Assembly (NCBI RefSeq): GCF_009765905.1
Contig: NZ_LMUO01000009.1
Coordinates: 860,255-924,254 of the forward strand
Source: Mucilaginibacter sp. L196
GTDB taxonomy: Bacteria > Bacteroidota > Bacteroidia > Sphingobacteriales > Sphingobacteriaceae
Length of the DNA: 64,000 nucleotides
Reading direction: 5' to 3'
How positions within the stretch are numbered: the stretch's first letter is position 1; each line of letters begins with the position of its first letter. Position numbers and translations under genes: made by a program. Below, piece after piece: positions 19,380 through 28,088 of the stretch. The notes under the pieces were generated by a model. The model saw only the letters and a program-made list of their open reading frames with translations, made no database searches and was not told the origin of the DNA.

Positions 19380-20834
19380 ATGATTAATAGAGCAACAATG
19401 AGAAAGGCTATTTTAATGCTGGTTTTAATTATTTCCTGCGCGCTGGTTCATGCACAGAACAATAATTTACAGTTTAAATCTGCTGACACTGCTTTACAAA
19501 CCGCTTTTCAGCGGGCAAAAGACATGGCTTTACATTATAAAGGAAAGTCGGACGATCCCGTAGGCCCCTGGTATGAATCGGCATTGCCACCGCGTTTTGC
19601 TTTTTGTATGCGTGATGTTTCGCACCAGAGTTTGGGCGCAGAGGTGCTTGGTCTCGATAAAGAAAACAAAAATATGCTTACTCGTTTTGTAGAAAATATA
19701 TCTGCAAATAAAGACTGGTGTACGTACTGGGAAATCAACCACTTCGGCAAACCGGCCCCTGAAGATTACAGAGATGATAAGCATTTTTGGTTCAATCTGA
19801 ATGCGAATTTTGACGTATTGAATACTTGTTTGAATTTATATTTGTGGACTGGTGACCAAGAGTATATTAAAGGAGCTGCCTTTAAGAGTTTTTATGAAAA
19901 AACTGCCAATGAATATATAAAGGTCTGGATATTAGAGCCTGATTCTTTGCTCACAAGGCCAGCACATCCCAATGTTACGCTTCCTTATAATCCCGCCGAT
20001 GCAATGCAACGATGTCGTGGTCTTCCTTCTTATTCAGAAGGGGTGCCAAATATTAAAATGGGTTCCGATTTGATTGCCGCTATTTATAGGGGGCTGCTTT
20101 CTTATGCTGAGATCTTGAAAATTAACGGAGAAACCGCGAAGGCATTGACAATTTCAAAAAAAGCCGAGAAATACCGAGAGGCGTTGGATTCCAAGTGGTG
20201 GGATAAAAATGATCAGCTTTATTATACCTACCTAAGCAGTAACAATAAGTTTGGTAAAACGGAAGGTGAAACTTTCTTGCTATGGTTTAACGCCATAACG
20301 GATTCGGTAAGAAAGCAGAAAACAATTCAACACTTGCTTAGTAAAAATTGGAACGTGGAGAACCTTTCCTATTTTCCATATATCCTATATGTTAACGGAT
20401 ACCCGGACAAGGCATATGCCTATATGCTAAAATTAACCGATCCTAAAACGGATAGGAGAGAGTATCCGGAAGTTTCCTTTGGGGTGATAAAAGGGTTTAC
20501 CGAGGGTTTGATGGGCATCTCGGCCGATGCACGCTATAATCAACTAACTACCCTGTATCGCAATACAGTTGATGTTAGTTCTACCCTTACGTCCGTACCT
20601 GTGCTCAATACGATTATTGATCTGACGCATGAAGATAGAAAAACCTCGACCATCACAAATGTTGGCAATGTCACTATTCAATGGCAACCTAAATTTGCCG
20701 GTAATTATACTTCAATATTTATTGACGGGAAGGGTTTTAAGGCCATGCACGAAAGGGATTGGCTGGGTAACGAGTTTTCTTATGCCGATGTGAGTTTGAA
20801 AGCTGGACAAAAAATAACAGCTTTGGTAAAATAA
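19380..20834 (+). CDS. Secreted six-hairpin-type glycosidase-like protein
   Basis: The protein has 484 residues from ATG 19380, or 478 from ATG 19398, which leaves a more standard signal peptide (RKAILMLVLIISCALVHAQ). The body appears all-helical with repeated acidic and tryptophan-containing turns (PVGPWYESALPPRFAFCMRDVSHQ in pieces, WCTYWEINHFGKPAPEDY, HFWFNLNANFDVL, SYSEGVPNIKMGSD), which fits an alpha/alpha toroid hydrolase. The motif FCMRDVSHQ near residue 75 is a candidate active-site segment. It follows the preceding gene by 4 nt and probably acts on the same glycan. I cannot assign a CAZy family. Confidence 0.65.
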   Translation: MINRATMRKAILMLVLIISCALVHAQNNNLQFKSADTALQTAFQRAKDMALHYKGKSDDPVGPWYESALPPRFAFCMRDVSHQSLGAEVLGLDKENKNMLTRFVENISANKDWCTYWEINHFGKPAPEDYRDDKHFWFNLNANFDVLNTCLNLYLWTGDQEYIKGAAFKSFYEKTANEYIKVWILEPDSLLTRPAHPNVTLPYNPADAMQRCRGLPSYSEGVPNIKMGSDLIAAIYRGLLSYAEILKINGETAKALTISKKAEKYREALDSKWWDKNDQLYYTYLSSNNKFGKTEGETFLLWFNAITDSVRKQKTIQHLLSKNWNVENLSYFPYILYVNGYPDKAYAYMLKLTDPKTDRREYPEVSFGVIKGFTEGLMGISADARYNQLTTLYRNTVDVSSTLTSVPVLNTIIDLTHEDRKTSTITNVGNVTIQWQPKFAGNYTSIFIDGKGFKAMHERDWLGNEFSYADVSLKAGQKITALVK

Positions 20835-20889
20835 ATAACCGGTTGGTATTAGTTTAAAGAGTTAAGAAAAGGACTTGAATATTACAAAA

Positions 20890-22752
20890 ATGAAGGGGTA
20901 TTATATAATTGTCACATATGTAGTCCTATTTCTTTTGTCGCCTGTTCTATCTGTTGCCCAATCTAGCCATGCCGACTATCTGTCTATAAATCATCGTAAA
21001 CATTCTACTGAAAATATCACCTACTATATTGACCCTAACAAAGGGACAGATCAAAATTCTGGTTTAAGTATAAAACAGGCATGGAAGACTTTTAATCATA
21101 TCAATCAAATTATTTTATCAGCTGGAGATAAGATAAAAATATTATCTCCAGGAGCATTCCGTGAGTCATTATTTGCTATTGCGGAAGGAACGGCGCATGC
21201 ACCTGTCGTTATACAATTTGCACCCGGTAATTATAATTTTTACCCGGATCATTTTTATAAAAGGCTATTGGCGATTTCTAATACCAATGATACGCCCGAT
21301 GAGCCAAAAGCCATCGCAATTTATTTAGCTAATTGCCGCTTTTTAAACGTAAACGCTACCGGTGCAAATATTATTCTGCATGGAAAGGCTATAGAAACCT
21401 GCGTCTATCAATCTGAAAATGTTGCCTTACATGGTATCAGTTATAATTATAACAGGCCAACAGTTTCCGAAATAAAAGTGGTAGATGTACAGCGAGGATT
21501 CGCCGATGTTATGGTGCATCCGGATTCCTGGTATACGGTAAAGGATAGTTTATTAACGTGGCGGGGTGAAGGATGGTCTTACCGCCCGGATAGTTACTGG
21601 CAAGTATATGATGCTGATTATGTTTATCGTAAAGACATCCCGTTTAATAACATTCGCTGTGTTGTTTTGGGAAAGAATAAGCTCCGGTTCTATTTTAAAA
21701 ATAACCCGGGTTTTACCACCGGTTTAATCTATCAAAACCGCAATGTCCTTCGAGATTGCGCAGGTATATTATTTGCCTATAGCAAGAATATCACCATTGA
21801 CCATGTTCGTATTTATTTCATGCATGGAATGGGGGTAGTTAGCCAATATTGTAAAAATATTAAGGTGAGCCACCTTAGTGTAAAGCCTGATGAAAAATCC
21901 GGGCGTACCTGTGCGGCCTGGGCTGATATTCTTCACTTTTCGGGATGTAGTGGACTGATTGAAATAAAAAACAGCTATTTATCAGCGGCAAATGATGATG
22001 CGATCAACATCCACGGGACCTTTCTGAAAATAGTGGAGAACACGGACCCTAATCGAATAACTGTTCGCTTTATGCAGGGACAGACCTATGGTTTTAATGC
22101 ATTCATGAAAGGGGACAGCATCAGTTTTATCGATCCTTTAACACTACAGGCGTTTGCCACAAATAGCATAACATCAGTTAAAATGCTTGACGGTAAAAAT
22201 ATTGCATTAACGCTTAAGCACAGTGTTCCTCAGCATGGCTTAAACAACGTAGTTGAAAATATCACCCGTACGCCCAACGTGTGGATACATAACGATACAA
22301 TCACACGAATACCAACACGAGGTATACTAATCACTACCCGGCGCAAGTCTATTATCAAAAATAATCTTATAAACCATACTTATATGAGTGGTGTGCTGGT
22401 TTCGGACGATGCGGCAAGCTGGTATGAATCCGGAGAAGTTACTGATCTGAAAATTGATAACAATACATTTTTGGATTGTGGTGAACCGGTTATCAATATT
22501 CATCCTGAAAACACGCAACGGGGCACGGGTGCAGTCCACAAAAATATAAGGATTTTAAATAATACATTTTATTTAAAGAACAGGATGGCGCTAAGCGTAA
22601 AAAGTACCAACAATATCAACTTTACTGCAAACAAAATCTTTATAAATAAAAACTATGGCATCGATAGCTGCATAAGTTTTTATGATTGTTCAGGCATTTC
22701 TACAGGAAAGAATAAGGTCATCCTTGCGGATACATTGAACCGCTCCAAATAA
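20890..22752 (+). CDS. Secreted right-handed beta-helix protein, GH110-like (alpha-galactosidase-type)
   Basis: The start is taken at ATG 20890, ahead of the signal peptide (GYYIIVTYVVLFLLSPVLSVAQ, read in part); an in-frame TTG lies 15 nt upstream. The 620 residues begin with YYIDPNKGTDQNSG, a common entry into pectate-lyase-like beta-helices, and continue with short repeated strands of N-x-I pattern. Several stretches recall GH110 exo-alpha-1,3-galactosidases: DDAINIHGTFLKI, TRTPNVWIHNDTI, TRGILITTRR and DDAASWYESGEV. GH110 enzymes remove terminal alpha-1,3-galactose, which would fit the GH36 gene downstream. The family label is from recalled motif similarity and needs a profile search; another beta-helix hydrolase or lyase is the main alternative. 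Confidence 0.65.
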   Translation: MKGYYIIVTYVVLFLLSPVLSVAQSSHADYLSINHRKHSTENITYYIDPNKGTDQNSGLSIKQAWKTFNHINQIILSAGDKIKILSPGAFRESLFAIAEGTAHAPVVIQFAPGNYNFYPDHFYKRLLAISNTNDTPDEPKAIAIYLANCRFLNVNATGANIILHGKAIETCVYQSENVALHGISYNYNRPTVSEIKVVDVQRGFADVMVHPDSWYTVKDSLLTWRGEGWSYRPDSYWQVYDADYVYRKDIPFNNIRCVVLGKNKLRFYFKNNPGFTTGLIYQNRNVLRDCAGILFAYSKNITIDHVRIYFMHGMGVVSQYCKNIKVSHLSVKPDEKSGRTCAAWADILHFSGCSGLIEIKNSYLSAANDDAINIHGTFLKIVENTDPNRITVRFMQGQTYGFNAFMKGDSISFIDPLTLQAFATNSITSVKMLDGKNIALTLKHSVPQHGLNNVVENITRTPNVWIHNDTITRIPTRGILITTRRKSIIKNNLINHTYMSGVLVSDDAASWYESGEVTDLKIDNNTFLDCGEPVINIHPENTQRGTGAVHKNIRILNNTFYLKNRMALSVKSTNNINFTANKIFINKNYGIDSCISFYDCSGISTGKNKVILADTLNRSK

Positions 22753-23079
22753 ATTTCGATAACTGGGTAATGCCAATGAAAGGAATATGTAGAAACATGC
22801 TCTTATTCAGTTAGCTCGCTGTAAAATTTAATGCCAGCTTCTTAAAATCTATCTAAAAATGATAAAACTATCGTCGTTGCGAGGTATTAAGCTATGACGC
22901 TTTGTTTTATACAAAAATTTTCAATCGGCTTTTAGACAGCTTCTTGGCAACATGTTATTGCGCTGTAAATAGTTTTTTATTTTTTTTTCATCAATGAAAT
23001 TTGGATGTATCGATAATGTTACTACTTTTACATTCGAAAACAGACCAGACTAGAATAACCTAATTTAAACTAACCAATT
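22753..23079 (+). promoter_or_regulatory. Leader and promoter region of the second susC
   Basis: This 327-nt gap holds no credible gene or strong hairpin. A box TACATTCG at 23029-23036 followed by AAAAC parallels TACTTTCGATAAAC upstream of the first susC, with a TTGG about 25 nt before it. The transcript probably starts near 23040. The short leader contains AACC repeats like those before the other susC (AACCTAATTTAAACTAACC). Confidence 0.35.
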
Positions 23080-26000
23080 ATGAAAAGAAAAGTACCACCA
23101 AAAATGGGCTTGTTACTTCTTTGCTGCTTTTTGCTGCTTTGTAAATCACAGGCTTTTTCTCAAGCGTCCAGAAGCATTAGCGGGCACATCACCGATGCTG
23201 CCGGACAAACATTGCCCGGAGTAAGTGTATTACTACAGGGAACCTCACAAGGAACTACTACAGACCAGGACGGATTTTATAAAATCAGCGCTTCCAACGG
23301 TGCAACGCTTGTGTTTTCCTATATGGGTTATGAGCGCAAGACTTTAGAGGTAACGAGTACCTCAAATGGCGATGCTATATTGACGGTAGATAAAAAATCC
23401 GGCTCGCTTGGGGAAGTTGTAGTTATCGGTTACGGATCTCGGCAAAAAGCTAATGTAACCGGCGCAGTAAGTTCCATTAAGGGTGATGAACTGGAAAAAT
23501 CGCCTGTGGCTAACTTATCAAATGCGATAGCGGGTGCAGTACCCGGGCTAATTGTAAATACGAACAGCGGTGAACCAGGTGCCGATGATGCCTCTATCCT
23601 GATCAGAGGGGCGGGTACGTTAGGTGGTGGTTCAAATACGGCCCCACTAATTGTAGTGGATGGTGTTCCTGACCGTAGCTTCAGTCGCCTGGATCCGGGT
23701 GATATTGAGTCTTTTACTGTGTTAAAGGATGCGTCCGCGGCTATTTATGGTGCACGTGCGGCTAATGGCGTTATTTTAATTACCACCAAAAGAGGTAAAG
23801 CTGGAAAGCCTGTCTTATCCTTTACTACAAATTATGCGCTTACTCAACCTACCAGGGTGCCCCAGATGCTGAGCTCATGGCAGTACGCGCAATCGGTTAA
23901 TGAATATGATAATTTAATAGGGCAGCAACCACAATATTCTGCACAGGATATTCAGGAATATAAAGACGGATCTGATCCGCTTGGACATCCAAATACAGAT
24001 TGGTGGAAAGCGCTCATGAATACCTGGACAGGTCAAACCAACAACGTATTATCATTAAGCGGCGGAACTGATAAGATCAAATATTTCATTTCTGGTCAGG
24101 ATCTCCACCAAAACAGTATGTACAATAGTGGAACTGATTATTATAACAATCGCAATGGCAGGGTTAACCTTGATGTGCAAGCAACCACTAATTTTAAAAT
24201 TGGCGTTGATGTATTGTACCGTGATGAATATAAAAATGGCGAGGCTCCTGGTTATGATGCCAATGGTATCTTTAATCAACTTTGGAATGCTTATCCTTAT
24301 TTGGTGCCAACCTATCCAAATGGTAAGGTTGGTGTTGGTATAGGCGGAGGCCCCGGAAATAGTATGGTTTATGTATTAAATGGTGACCTTGGCTATACGC
24401 ATAATAACTATGATTTCCTGCAAACCAAAACATCTTTTAGCTGGGCATTGCCAAAAATTGCCTCGGGTTTGCATTTGGACGGTTACTTTGCTTATGATGA
24501 TAACTGGGATCAGTTTAAAGGCTATAATGCCATACCACCGCCTGCCTACAGTTACAACACTACAACGCAGCAGTATGATGAATATACATCCACAGTACCC
24601 GGGAGCCTTACTTTAGAGAACACGCAACAAATTAACAAGCTTGTTCATTTACAATTGGGTTATGATCATAAGTTCGGAAAAAGCTCGATAAGCGCGTTTG
24701 TGGCTTATGAGCAGGAACAACAAACTTATACCGAACTGGATGCTTACCGAACCGGCTTTTTGAGCAACGAGATAACCGAACTGTCTGCAGGTAGTTCGGA
24801 AGGTGAAACAAATAATTCAGTAACTACGCAGTTCGCTCGTCAGGATTATATCAGCAGGATCTCCTATAATTATGATGACCGTTATATCATAGATTATAAT
24901 ATGCGTTATGATGGTTCCTCGAATTTTCCTTCAGGAAAACGTTTCGGCTTTTTTCCATCGGTATCGGCAGCTTGGAGAATTTCGCAGGAGAGTTTCTGGA
25001 ATCAAAATTCAATTGTTGACAATCTGAAACTTCGCGCCTCCTACGGGCTGACCGGTAATGATGTGGTTGCATCTCCATTTCAATATCTGCAAACCTATGC
25101 TTTAGGTACTGGCCAGGGGAATGGCTATTATTATGGTCCTAATGCTACGCAACAGGCAGGTTTAACTCCGGGTGCAACTCCAAACTTGAATATTACCTGG
25201 GAAAGATCTAAAATGCTCAATATCGGTGTCGATGCGGAGTTATGGCATTCGCTAACCGCTACGGTAGATGTATTTCACGAGATTCGTTACGATATTCTTG
25301 TACCGCCCACCCTGTCAACGCCTGATTATACCGGTATTAGTTTGCCAGATGAGAACCTGGGCAGGGTACAGAACCAAGGTATTGAAATTGACCTGGGCTA
25401 CCGAAATAAAATTGGAAATTTTAGCTATCACATAAACGGTAACATGACTTATGCGGTTAATAAAGTGCTGTATGAAGATGAACCGGCTAACGTGCCAAGC
25501 TATCAACAAAAAACCGGGTACCCGGTTGATTCATGGTTACTTTACAAAGCAGATGGGCTTTATCAAACACAAGCTCAGGTAAATGCTAGTCCGCATCCAA
25601 ATGGATCTGGTCCTGGTGATATTAAGTATGTTGATATTAACGGAGATGGCCAAATAAATGCATTGGATGAGGTGAGGACAACATTGTCGCCAACTCCTCA
25701 AATTATGTTCGGTACAACGCTTGGCGGTAGCTGGAAAAACTGGGACTTCACCATTTTCTTACAGGGACAGGCACGTGCTGAAGTTTTGGTACAGCCTGAC
25801 GGCCTAAATATGGCGGAGCAGTTCTTTACCGGACGCTGGCTACAGCCGGGTGATAATACCTACCCGCGCACGTTTAACGGGCCAACTAGTTCTACTTACG
25901 GATCAAATACTTATGCATCAACATTTTGGCTTAAAAACGATGCCTATGTGCGGTTGAAGAACGTTGAAGTAGGATATACCTTTGACAGCGCACTGTTAAA

Positions 26001-26172
26001 GAGCATCAGTGTACAATCCTTAAGAGTATACGTTAGTGGAAATAACCTGCTCACTTTTGATTCGCTCGGCCCATCATTCGATCCTGAAGCCGCTTCTAGT
26101 AACAATGTGATAAACGGACGTTATTACCCGCAGCAGAGAATCATCAACCTTGGAGCAAATATTAAATTTTAA
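23080..26172 (+). CDS. SusC/RagA-type TonB-dependent outer-membrane receptor (second copy)
   Basis: This 1030-residue protein has a signal peptide, a carboxypeptidase-regulatory-like domain (SGHITDAAGQTLPGVSVLL), the motif EVVVIGYGSRQKANVTGAV (SusC signature), a plug domain (DDASILIRGAGTL, FTVLKDASAAIYGARAANGV) and a C-terminal barrel ending INLGANIKF. It lacks an STN domain. It differs enough from the receptor at 4637 to suggest a different but related ligand rather than recent duplication. It is followed after 11 nt by its susD partner and by a GH36 gene 240 nt further on. Confidence 0.97.
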   Translation: MKRKVPPKMGLLLLCCFLLLCKSQAFSQASRSISGHITDAAGQTLPGVSVLLQGTSQGTTTDQDGFYKISASNGATLVFSYMGYERKTLEVTSTSNGDAILTVDKKSGSLGEVVVIGYGSRQKANVTGAVSSIKGDELEKSPVANLSNAIAGAVPGLIVNTNSGEPGADDASILIRGAGTLGGGSNTAPLIVVDGVPDRSFSRLDPGDIESFTVLKDASAAIYGARAANGVILITTKRGKAGKPVLSFTTNYALTQPTRVPQMLSSWQYAQSVNEYDNLIGQQPQYSAQDIQEYKDGSDPLGHPNTDWWKALMNTWTGQTNNVLSLSGGTDKIKYFISGQDLHQNSMYNSGTDYYNNRNGRVNLDVQATTNFKIGVDVLYRDEYKNGEAPGYDANGIFNQLWNAYPYLVPTYPNGKVGVGIGGGPGNSMVYVLNGDLGYTHNNYDFLQTKTSFSWALPKIASGLHLDGYFAYDDNWDQFKGYNAIPPPAYSYNTTTQQYDEYTSTVPGSLTLENTQQINKLVHLQLGYDHKFGKSSISAFVAYEQEQQTYTELDAYRTGFLSNEITELSAGSSEGETNNSVTTQFARQDYISRISYNYDDRYIIDYNMRYDGSSNFPSGKRFGFFPSVSAAWRISQESFWNQNSIVDNLKLRASYGLTGNDVVASPFQYLQTYALGTGQGNGYYYGPNATQQAGLTPGATPNLNITWERSKMLNIGVDAELWHSLTATVDVFHEIRYDILVPPTLSTPDYTGISLPDENLGRVQNQGIEIDLGYRNKIGNFSYHINGNMTYAVNKVLYEDEPANVPSYQQKTGYPVDSWLLYKADGLYQTQAQVNASPHPNGSGPGDIKYVDINGDGQINALDEVRTTLSPTPQIMFGTTLGGSWKNWDFTIFLQGQARAEVLVQPDGLNMAEQFFTGRWLQPGDNTYPRTFNGPTSSTYGSNTYASTFWLKNDAYVRLKNVEVGYTFDSALLKSISVQSLRVYVSGNNLLTFDSLGPSFDPEAASSNNVINGRYYPQQRIINLGANIKF

Positions 26173-26183
26173 TAAAGAAAATC

Positions 26184-27845
26184 ATGAAAAAATTATATAT
26201 GTTATTTGGGGTAGTGTTGGTACTGCTTGCAGATCTTTCATGTAAAAAGGTATTGGACCTTACGCCACAGAGTAGTTATAGTACGACTACGGTTTGGACG
26301 GATCCAAACCTGATACAGCTATATGTAAACGAAATCTATAAAGAGTCAGTTTACGCTTTTAAGGACGGCGGCTTCGGCTGGGGCTCGCAAACTGATGAAT
26401 TGTACAGTAATTTCAATTGGTGCAGTGAAAATGAGTATGTGCAGGGGTTGGCCACGCCCGATAATCAAAGCAGTTCATTTCCATTAAACTATAGTGCAAC
26501 CTTGAACGACTGGACTACATTGTACAGCACAATATCCAAGGAAAATATTTTCTTTCAAAATATCACGCAGGCTGATACGGTAGGCTACGGTCCGCAGCTC
26601 ACTAATTTAAAAGGCGAGGTACACTTTTTAAGGGCACTTTGCTATTTTGAATTACTAAAACGCTTTGGCGGTGTACCGTTAATTACTAAAGTTTTTACAG
26701 TTGATGACAAAAGCTTTAATGATGCAAGGACTACGTGGGATGCAACTAGGGATTTTATTCTTGCTGACCTTACGGCCGCCGCTGCGGTGCTTCCAACAAC
26801 GTATTCTAATAGTGCCGACCAGGGGAAAGCTACCTTAGGTGCTGTGCTTGCTTTAAAATCACGCCTGCTATTATATGCAGCCAGCCCTCAATATAATACT
26901 GCAAATGATATGACTAGGTGGCAATCCGCAGCGGATGCTGCTAAAGCTGTAATGGATTTAGGTGTGTATTCGCTATACGGCAATGCAAGCACTTACAATC
27001 ATATTTTTCTTGATTTTTTTAATCCGGAGGTTATTTTCTCGAGGGTATACAATGGCACAAACTATGAAGACCGCTACAATACGCTATACCGTGATTTAAG
27101 CCCTAATGGATATAATGGCTATTCGGCTTATAATGTATTGGAGCAGATGGTTGAAGATTTTGATATGAATGATGGTACCGCATTTAGTTGGAGCAATCCT
27201 GCTGAAGCTGCAAACCCATATGCCAACAGGGATCCACGGTTTGCCGTTGATGTGCTGTATAATGGCGCTCCGTTCCAGGGGCGTAACGCGCAGTTTTATG
27301 AAGGTGGTTTAGATTCAAAAGAAAGTACCCTATCGCCATGGAATGCTTCAAAAACCGGATATACTATACACAAAATGGTTGATGATACCTACAACTTTAA
27401 CATTCAGCCTTACAGCTCTTGTCAATGGGTAGCGTTCCGCTATAGCGAAATACTTTTAAATTATGCCGAAGCTGAGGCGGAACTAGGTAATTTAACAACT
27501 GGCTTAACGTATGTGAATATGATTAGGGAACGTGTTGGTATGCCTGATGTAACTTCATCCGGACAAACTGACCTGATCAATAAAATCCGTCATGAAAGAA
27601 GAATCGAACTATGCTTTGAAGGGCATCGTTTCTTTGATCTCCGGAGGTGGGGTATCGCACAAAGCGGTAATGGAAACGGCCTGGGAATAATTATTACTCC
27701 AACATCGCCTGCAAATACTTCTTTTACTTATAAGGTAGATACCATGCAGGTTAGGACATGGCAGCAAGGCTTCTATCTATACCCTATACCTCGTAAAGAA
27801 TTAGAGGATGATGCGGCATTAAAACAGAATCCAGGTTATAATTAA
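26184..27845 (+). CDS. SusD/RagB-type surface glycan-binding lipoprotein (second copy)
   Basis: This 553-residue protein has a lipoprotein signal peptide with a likely lipobox LADLSC. Family landmarks are the N-terminal segment after LTPQSSYSTT, the helix KGEVHFLRALCYFELLKRFGG, the IRHERRIELCFEGHRFFDLRRWG block (read in parts) and the C-terminal LYPIPRKELEDD. It starts 11 nt after the susC stop and ends in front of a strong terminator, so susC and susD form a unit. Function is glycan capture over the SusC barrel. Confidence 0.97.
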   Translation: MKKLYMLFGVVLVLLADLSCKKVLDLTPQSSYSTTTVWTDPNLIQLYVNEIYKESVYAFKDGGFGWGSQTDELYSNFNWCSENEYVQGLATPDNQSSSFPLNYSATLNDWTTLYSTISKENIFFQNITQADTVGYGPQLTNLKGEVHFLRALCYFELLKRFGGVPLITKVFTVDDKSFNDARTTWDATRDFILADLTAAAAVLPTTYSNSADQGKATLGAVLALKSRLLLYAASPQYNTANDMTRWQSAADAAKAVMDLGVYSLYGNASTYNHIFLDFFNPEVIFSRVYNGTNYEDRYNTLYRDLSPNGYNGYSAYNVLEQMVEDFDMNDGTAFSWSNPAEAANPYANRDPRFAVDVLYNGAPFQGRNAQFYEGGLDSKESTLSPWNASKTGYTIHKMVDDTYNFNIQPYSSCQWVAFRYSEILLNYAEAEAELGNLTTGLTYVNMIRERVGMPDVTSSGQTDLINKIRHERRIELCFEGHRFFDLRRWGIAQSGNGNGLGIIITPTSPANTSFTYKVDTMQVRTWQQGFYLYPIPRKELEDDAALKQNPGYN

Positions 27846-27866
27846 TAGTTTAATAATAATTTCAAC

Positions 27867-27908
27867 AGATCAGTGAAGCAGCCACAAGCGCTCACTGATC
27901 TTTTTTTT
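27867..27908 (+). terminator. Intrinsic terminator after the second susD
   Basis: AGATCAGTGA at 27867-27876 pairs perfectly with TCACTGATCT at 27892-27901 and is followed directly by a run of eight T. It sits 22 nt after the susD stop, which separates the SusCD transcript from the GH36 gene. Confidence 0.92.
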
Positions 27909-28088
27909 AACAACAATTTGCGCTAAATTATATATATATATCAATTAATATCGGCCAAAATAGTAATAAGGTTAAAATATAGCTATAATTCACCAATTTC
28001 AAGAATGGTACGCAACTGACTTATTGTAAATTTAAGCTCTAAAACTAATACTATAATTTGTTTTGTTTTTAAAATCTGTATTTGCATT

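Noticed and set aside
27909..28020. AT dinucleotide run (TATATATATA) before the GH36 gene as a special repeat
   Set aside because: It is short and ordinary for AT-rich intergenic DNA of this organism.
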